Source: JBBPYA01 sp038200385 (GTDB taxonomy: Bacteria; Actinomycetota; Actinomycetes; Mycobacteriales; Geodermatophilaceae). From it: a stretch of 16,381 bases of DNA. Location: positions 1 to 16,381 of the forward strand of contig JBBPYA010000151.1 in NCBI GenBank assembly GCA_038200385.1, given 5' to 3'. How positions within the stretch are numbered: the first letter of the stretch is position 1; each line of letters opens with the position of its first letter. The notes under the pieces were generated by a model. It saw only the letters and a list, made by a program, of their open reading frames with translations. It was not told where the DNA came from and did no database searches. The position numbers were made by a program, and so were the translations under genes. Shown here piece by piece: positions 13,059 to 16,381 of the stretch.

Positions 13059-16000
13059 TCAGGCGTAGAAGACGGCTTCGACAACGCCGCGGGCTCGCCG
13101 GGCCGCCCGACGGTAGTCGTCGAGGAACACCCCCGGGTCCCGCCCGGGGGGGTAGCCGACGGCCCGCGCGACGCCGAGCAGATCCCGGCCGGTCCGGGGC
13201 AGCTGATCCCCCGGACGCCCGCGCACCAGCATGATCGCGTTCCGGCAGCGGGTGGCCAGCCGCCAGGCCGCCTCCAACGCACCGGCCTGGTCGGGTTCGA
13301 GCAGACCGGCCCCGGCAGCCGCCCGCAGCGCGGCCAGCGTCGACGTCGTGCGCAGCGCGGCGAGCCGACCGGCGTGCTGCAGCTGGAGCAGCTGCACGGT
13401 CCACTCGACGTCGGACAGTCCGCCCCGGCCGAGTTTGGTGTGCGTCGCGCGGTCCGCCCCGCGCGGCAGTCGCTCCTCGTCGACCCTGGCCTTGATCCGG
13501 CGGATCTCCAGGGCGTCGGCCGCGGCCAGCCCGTCGGCCGGGTAGCGCAGCGGGTCGATCAGCTCGGTGAACGCCGACCCCAGCGCCTCGTCCCCGGCGA
13601 TCGGGACTGCCCGCAGCAGCGCCTGCGCCTCCCACACCGACGACCACCGCCCGTAGTACTCGGCGTAGGAGGCGAGGCTGCGGGTCAGCGGCCCGTTGCG
13701 GCCCTCCGGTCGCAGGCCGGCGTCGATCGGCAGCGGTGGGTCCGGTGCCGGCGCGCCGAGCAGCGTGCGCAGCTGCTCGGCGACCGCATGGGCGGCCTGT
13801 CCCGCCGCGCGCTCGTCGGCGCCGGGCAACGGGTCGTGCACGAAGAGCACGTCGGCGTCGGAGGCGTACCCCAGTTCGCCGCCGCCGAGGCGGCCCAGGC
13901 CGATCACCGCGAACCGCGTCGGCAGCTCACCGCGGTCGGCCTCGACCTGCGCCATCGCGATGTCCAGGGCCGCCCGGAGCGTGGCGTTCCCGGCCGCGGT
14001 CAGCGCCTGCCCGACCTGGACGACGTCGGTGAGTTCGAGAAGGTCCGCGCAGGCGACCCTCAGCAGTTCCTGCCGGCGCAGCGCCCGCACCGCGCGCACC
14101 GCGGACTCCGGATCGGAGTGCCGGGCCGCCGTCGCGCGCATTCGCTCGGTCAGGATCCGAGCCGATCGCGGGGCTAGTTCCTCATCGCTGGCCAGCAGCC
14201 GCAGCGCCTCGGGAGCTCGACCCAGCAGGTCCGCGACGTAGCGGCTGGTACCCAGCAGCGCCACGAGCCGCTGGGCCGCCTGCCCCTCGTCGCGGAGCAA
14301 CCGGAGGTACCACGGGCTGTCCCCCAGCTGCTCGGACACCTGCCGGTACGCCAGGAGGCCGGTGTCCGGCGCGGGGGCGTCGGCGAGGACGCGCAGCATC
14401 GCCGGCAGCAGCAGCCGCTGCATGGCCGCCTTGCGGCTGACCCCGGTGGTGAGCGCCTCCAGGTGCCGCAGCGCCCCGTCCGGGTCGGCGAAACCAAAGG
14501 CGCTCAGCCGGCCCCGCGCCGCCTCGGTGGTCATCTGCAACTCGGCGCCGGGGACCCGCGCCACGGCGTGCAGCAGCGGGCGGTAGAACAACTTCTCGTG
14601 CAACCGGCGTACCTCCCTGGTGTGCACGGCCAGCGCGGCGTCGAAGGTGTTGACCGCCGATCCGGAGCCGTTCGCCAGGCAGTTCATGGTGCGGGCCAGC
14701 CAGCGCCGGTCGGCCGCAGCGTCCGGCAGCAGGTGCGTGCGCCGCAGCCGTTGCAGCTGTAGCCGGTGCTCGACGGTGCGGAGGAACCGGTATGCCGCCG
14801 ACAGGGTGCTCGCGTCGTCGCGGCCGACGTACCCGCCCCGGGACAGCGCCCCGAGCGCGATCAGCGTGCTCCCGCTGCGCACGGACTCATCGGCCCGGCC
14901 GTGCACCAGCTGCAACAGCTGGACTGCGAACTCCACGTCGCGCAGACCGCCGGGCCCGAGCTTGAGTTCACGGCCGGCCAGCGTCGCCGGGATGGTCTCC
15001 TCGACGCGGCGCCGCATCTGCTGCACGTCCTCGACGAAGCCGTCCCGCTCGGCCGCGGTCCACACCAGGGGCCACAACACCTCGACGTAGCGCCGGCCCA
15101 GCTCGACGTCCCCGGCGACCGGGCGCATCTTCAGCAGGGCCTGGAACTCCCACGTGCGCGCCCACCGGCGGTAGTAGCTCTCGTGGCTGGCCAGGGTGCG
15201 CACCAGCGCGCCGGTGCGGCCCTCGGGACGCAAGCCGGCGTCCACCGGCCACGCGACCAGGCCGCAGATCCGCATCATCTCGGTGGCGACCCTGGTCGCC
15301 GTCCGCAGGGCCGCCTCCTCCCCGACCCCGTCCGGCGGCTCGGCCACGAACACCACATCGACGTCGCTGACGTAGTTCAGCTCCCGGCCGCCGCACTTGC
15401 CCAGGCCGATCACGGCCAGCACGGTGGCCGGCGCGTCCGCGGGCATCGCCCGCCTCGCCAGCGAAAGCGCGGCGGTGAGGGTGGCCGCCGCGAGGTCGGC
15501 CAGCTCGCCGGCGGCGTCCTCGGTGGCCGCGGACCCGGTCAGGTCTCTCGCGGTCAGGTCCAGCAACGCCTCCCGGTACGCCGCCCGCAGCGCCCGGACG
15601 TCGTCGTCGGAGGCCGCCCGCCCTTGCGGCCCGGTGTCCGGGCGGACCCCGACCGACGCGCACAGCGCCTCCACCAGTCCGAGCGGGGACGGGCGGCTCG
15701 CGGCGCGCCGCCCCTCGGCCAGCCGGCGCCACTGCTGCGGATGGGCGACCAGATGGTCCCCCAGCGCCCGGCTGGCACCGAGCACCGCGAGCAGCCGCTC
15801 GCGCGTCCCGGCATCGGCGGCGAGGGTGTCGAGCAACTCGGCGGGCTCGTCCACGGCGTCGGCCAGCCGGGACAGCATGTCGACGGCGAGATCGGGGTCC
15901 CCGGTGCGCCCCAGCGCCTCGACGACGGGATGCAGCCCCGCGCTCGGGCGGCCCTCCTCGGGCGAGGCCCACAGTCCGAGACCCTGCGGGCCGAGGATGG

Positions 16001-16097
16001 CCGCGGCCCGCTCCAGTCCGGTCAGCCCGAGGCCGGCCAGCTCAGCGAGCCCGCGGGGCGCGGCGATTGCGAGCTGACCTGCCGGTGCCTCGGCCAC
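13059..16097 (-). CDS. glnE: Bifunctional glutamine synthetase adenylyltransferase/adenylyl-removing enzyme
   Basis: GlnE (1012 residues, cytoplasmic) adds AMP to and removes AMP from glutamine synthetase, tuning it to nitrogen status. The duplicated architecture is plain. The N-terminal nucleotidyltransferase domain has GLGKCGGRELNYVSDVD (231-247) and LGPGGLRDVEFAVQLLQL (380-397); the C-terminal one has GLGRLGGGELGYASDAD (733-749) and LGRGGLSDVEWTVQLLQL (889-906). Both keep the G-G-x-E-L and S-D-x-D signature, so both activities should be intact. By family precedent the first half removes and the second half adds AMP. Length is normal for actinobacterial GlnE. The start is GTG (16095-16097), 3 bp after the upstream gene's stop and without a strong ribosome binding site, which points to translational coupling. 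It ends in VEAVFYA, the usual C-terminus. Confidence 0.97.
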   Translation of the reverse strand: MAEAPAGQLAIAAPRGLAELAGLGLTGLERAAAILGPQGLGLWASPEEGRPSAGLHPVVEALGRTGDPDLAVDMLSRLADAVDEPAELLDTLAADAGTRERLLAVLGASRALGDHLVAHPQQWRRLAEGRRAASRPSPLGLVEALCASVGVRPDTGPQGRAASDDDVRALRAAYREALLDLTARDLTGSAATEDAAGELADLAAATLTAALSLARRAMPADAPATVLAVIGLGKCGGRELNYVSDVDVVFVAEPPDGVGEEAALRTATRVATEMMRICGLVAWPVDAGLRPEGRTGALVRTLASHESYYRRWARTWEFQALLKMRPVAGDVELGRRYVEVLWPLVWTAAERDGFVEDVQQMRRRVEETIPATLAGRELKLGPGGLRDVEFAVQLLQLVHGRADESVRSGSTLIALGALSRGGYVGRDDASTLSAAYRFLRTVEHRLQLQRLRRTHLLPDAAADRRWLARTMNCLANGSGSAVNTFDAALAVHTREVRRLHEKLFYRPLLHAVARVPGAELQMTTEAARGRLSAFGFADPDGALRHLEALTTGVSRKAAMQRLLLPAMLRVLADAPAPDTGLLAYRQVSEQLGDSPWYLRLLRDEGQAAQRLVALLGTSRYVADLLGRAPEALRLLASDEELAPRSARILTERMRATAARHSDPESAVRAVRALRRQELLRVACADLLELTDVVQVGQALTAAGNATLRAALDIAMAQVEADRGELPTRFAVIGLGRLGGGELGYASDADVLFVHDPLPGADERAAGQAAHAVAEQLRTLLGAPAPDPPLPIDAGLRPEGRNGPLTRSLASYAEYYGRWSSVWEAQALLRAVPIAGDEALGSAFTELIDPLRYPADGLAAADALEIRRIKARVDEERLPRGADRATHTKLGRGGLSDVEWTVQLLQLQHAGRLAALRTTSTLAALRAAAGAGLLEPDQAGALEAAWRLATRCRNAIMLVRGRPGDQLPRTGRDLLGVARAVGYPPGRDPGVFLDDYRRAARRARGVVEAVFYA

Positions 16098-16100
16098 GGC

Positions 16101-16381
16101 TCAGCCGGCGGCACTCGCGGCCGAGGCTCGCGAGCGGACCACGTCGGCGAAGCGGCTCATGGCCGGCGCCCAGACCTGCTCGATGTCTTCGTGCGCGGCC
16201 ACCGCCTTTTCGGTGAGGGCCGCGAGGTCCAGCCCCCACTCGGCGGCCTGGCCGGTATCGGTGGCCGCCCAGTGGCCGACCATGTCCGGGGTCGTCTCGA
16301 TGTGGAACTGCAGGCCCCAGGCGCATTCCCCGATCCGGAACGCCTGGTTGACGTACGCCGGGGAACTGGCCAGCAGCACCG
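16101..16381 (-). CDS. Type 1 glutamine amidotransferase (partial, 5' end outside window)
   Basis: The visible 93 codons are the C-terminal part of a class I glutamine amidotransferase-like protein. The segment CAWGLQFHIETTPDMV contains the His and Glu of the Cys-His-Glu triad in the standard QFHxE motif. After it comes a helical tail of about 65 residues (AALTEKAVAAHEDIEQVW and beyond) typical of the stand-alone GMP-synthase-like amidotransferases found beside glnA and glnE in actinomycetes. The nucleophilic Cys lies outside the window. An apparent GTG at 16377-16379 is internal and not a start. Its TGA (16101-16103) is 3 bp before glnE, so the two form one operon, probably continuing upstream to a glutamine synthetase gene (inference). 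Confidence 0.88.
   Translation of the reverse strand, partial: VLLASSPAYVNQAFRIGECAWGLQFHIETTPDMVGHWAATDTGQAAEWGLDLAALTEKAVAAHEDIEQVWAPAMSRFADVVRSRASAASAAG

Noticed and set aside
13374..14177. + strand open frame of 267 codons opposite glnE
   Set aside because: Antisense shadow of the conserved GlnE coding sequence, with no motif.
1..16381. CRISPR arrays, tRNA or rRNA genes
   Set aside because: No regularly spaced repeats of CRISPR type and no cloverleaf or rRNA sequence was seen on either strand.

Overview
The window is high-GC DNA from an actinomycete (Actinomycetota). Support comes from the GC-rich codon use, GTG starts, an actinobacterial-type GlnE, an SARP/BTAD regulator and a mycothiol-dependent-isomerase-family enzyme. 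The gene set would suit Pseudonocardiales or Geodermatophilales, but the genus is inference. I see no rRNA, tRNA or CRISPR array.

Layout. (1) 1-155: the last codons of an IS3-family transposase and the right end of that element. It abuts the 3' end of a leftward acyl-CoA synthetase gene (153-2009). (2) 2010-4465: a decayed zone. It holds an N-terminally truncated isochorismatase relic, an elaborate nested inverted-repeat block, one intact secreted metallophosphoesterase lipoprotein gene (3028-3969), the orphan C-terminus of a leftward gene, and the left end of an ISL3-like element. (3) 4466-9783: the most interesting part. A 1176-residue regulator (SARP-type winged helix + BTAD + degenerate nucleotidyl-cyclase-like domain + STAND ATPase + helical repeats) reads leftward. 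A three-gene rightward operon diverges from it: mycothiol-dependent-isomerase/DinB-like protein, VOC/glyoxalase-like protein and NTF2-like protein. The 111-bp gap between them carries heptamer direct repeats at an exact 11-bp period, the architecture expected of SARP operators. (4) 9784-11171: a second decayed zone. A frameshifted, C-terminally truncated glycosyltransferase pseudogene lies next to the first ~48 codons and left end of an IS21-family element. (5) 11172-16381: conserved chromosomal DNA. It holds a Tat-exported CehA/PHP-type metallohydrolase lipoprotein facing glnE (glutamine synthetase adenylyltransferase/adenylyl-removing enzyme), which is tightly coupled to an upstream glutamine amidotransferase gene cut by the window edge.

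How the genes work together. The regulator and the three-gene operon look like one regulatory unit: an ATP-dependent STAND switch with an SARP DNA-binding head that probably controls its own gene and a small-molecule modification or detoxification operon. The substrate is unknown. GlnE and the amidotransferase belong to nitrogen/glutamine metabolism. The acyl-CoA synthetase is a stand-alone catabolic or lipid gene. Three different IS families (IS3, ISL3, IS21) have left remnants, which accounts for most of the broken genes.
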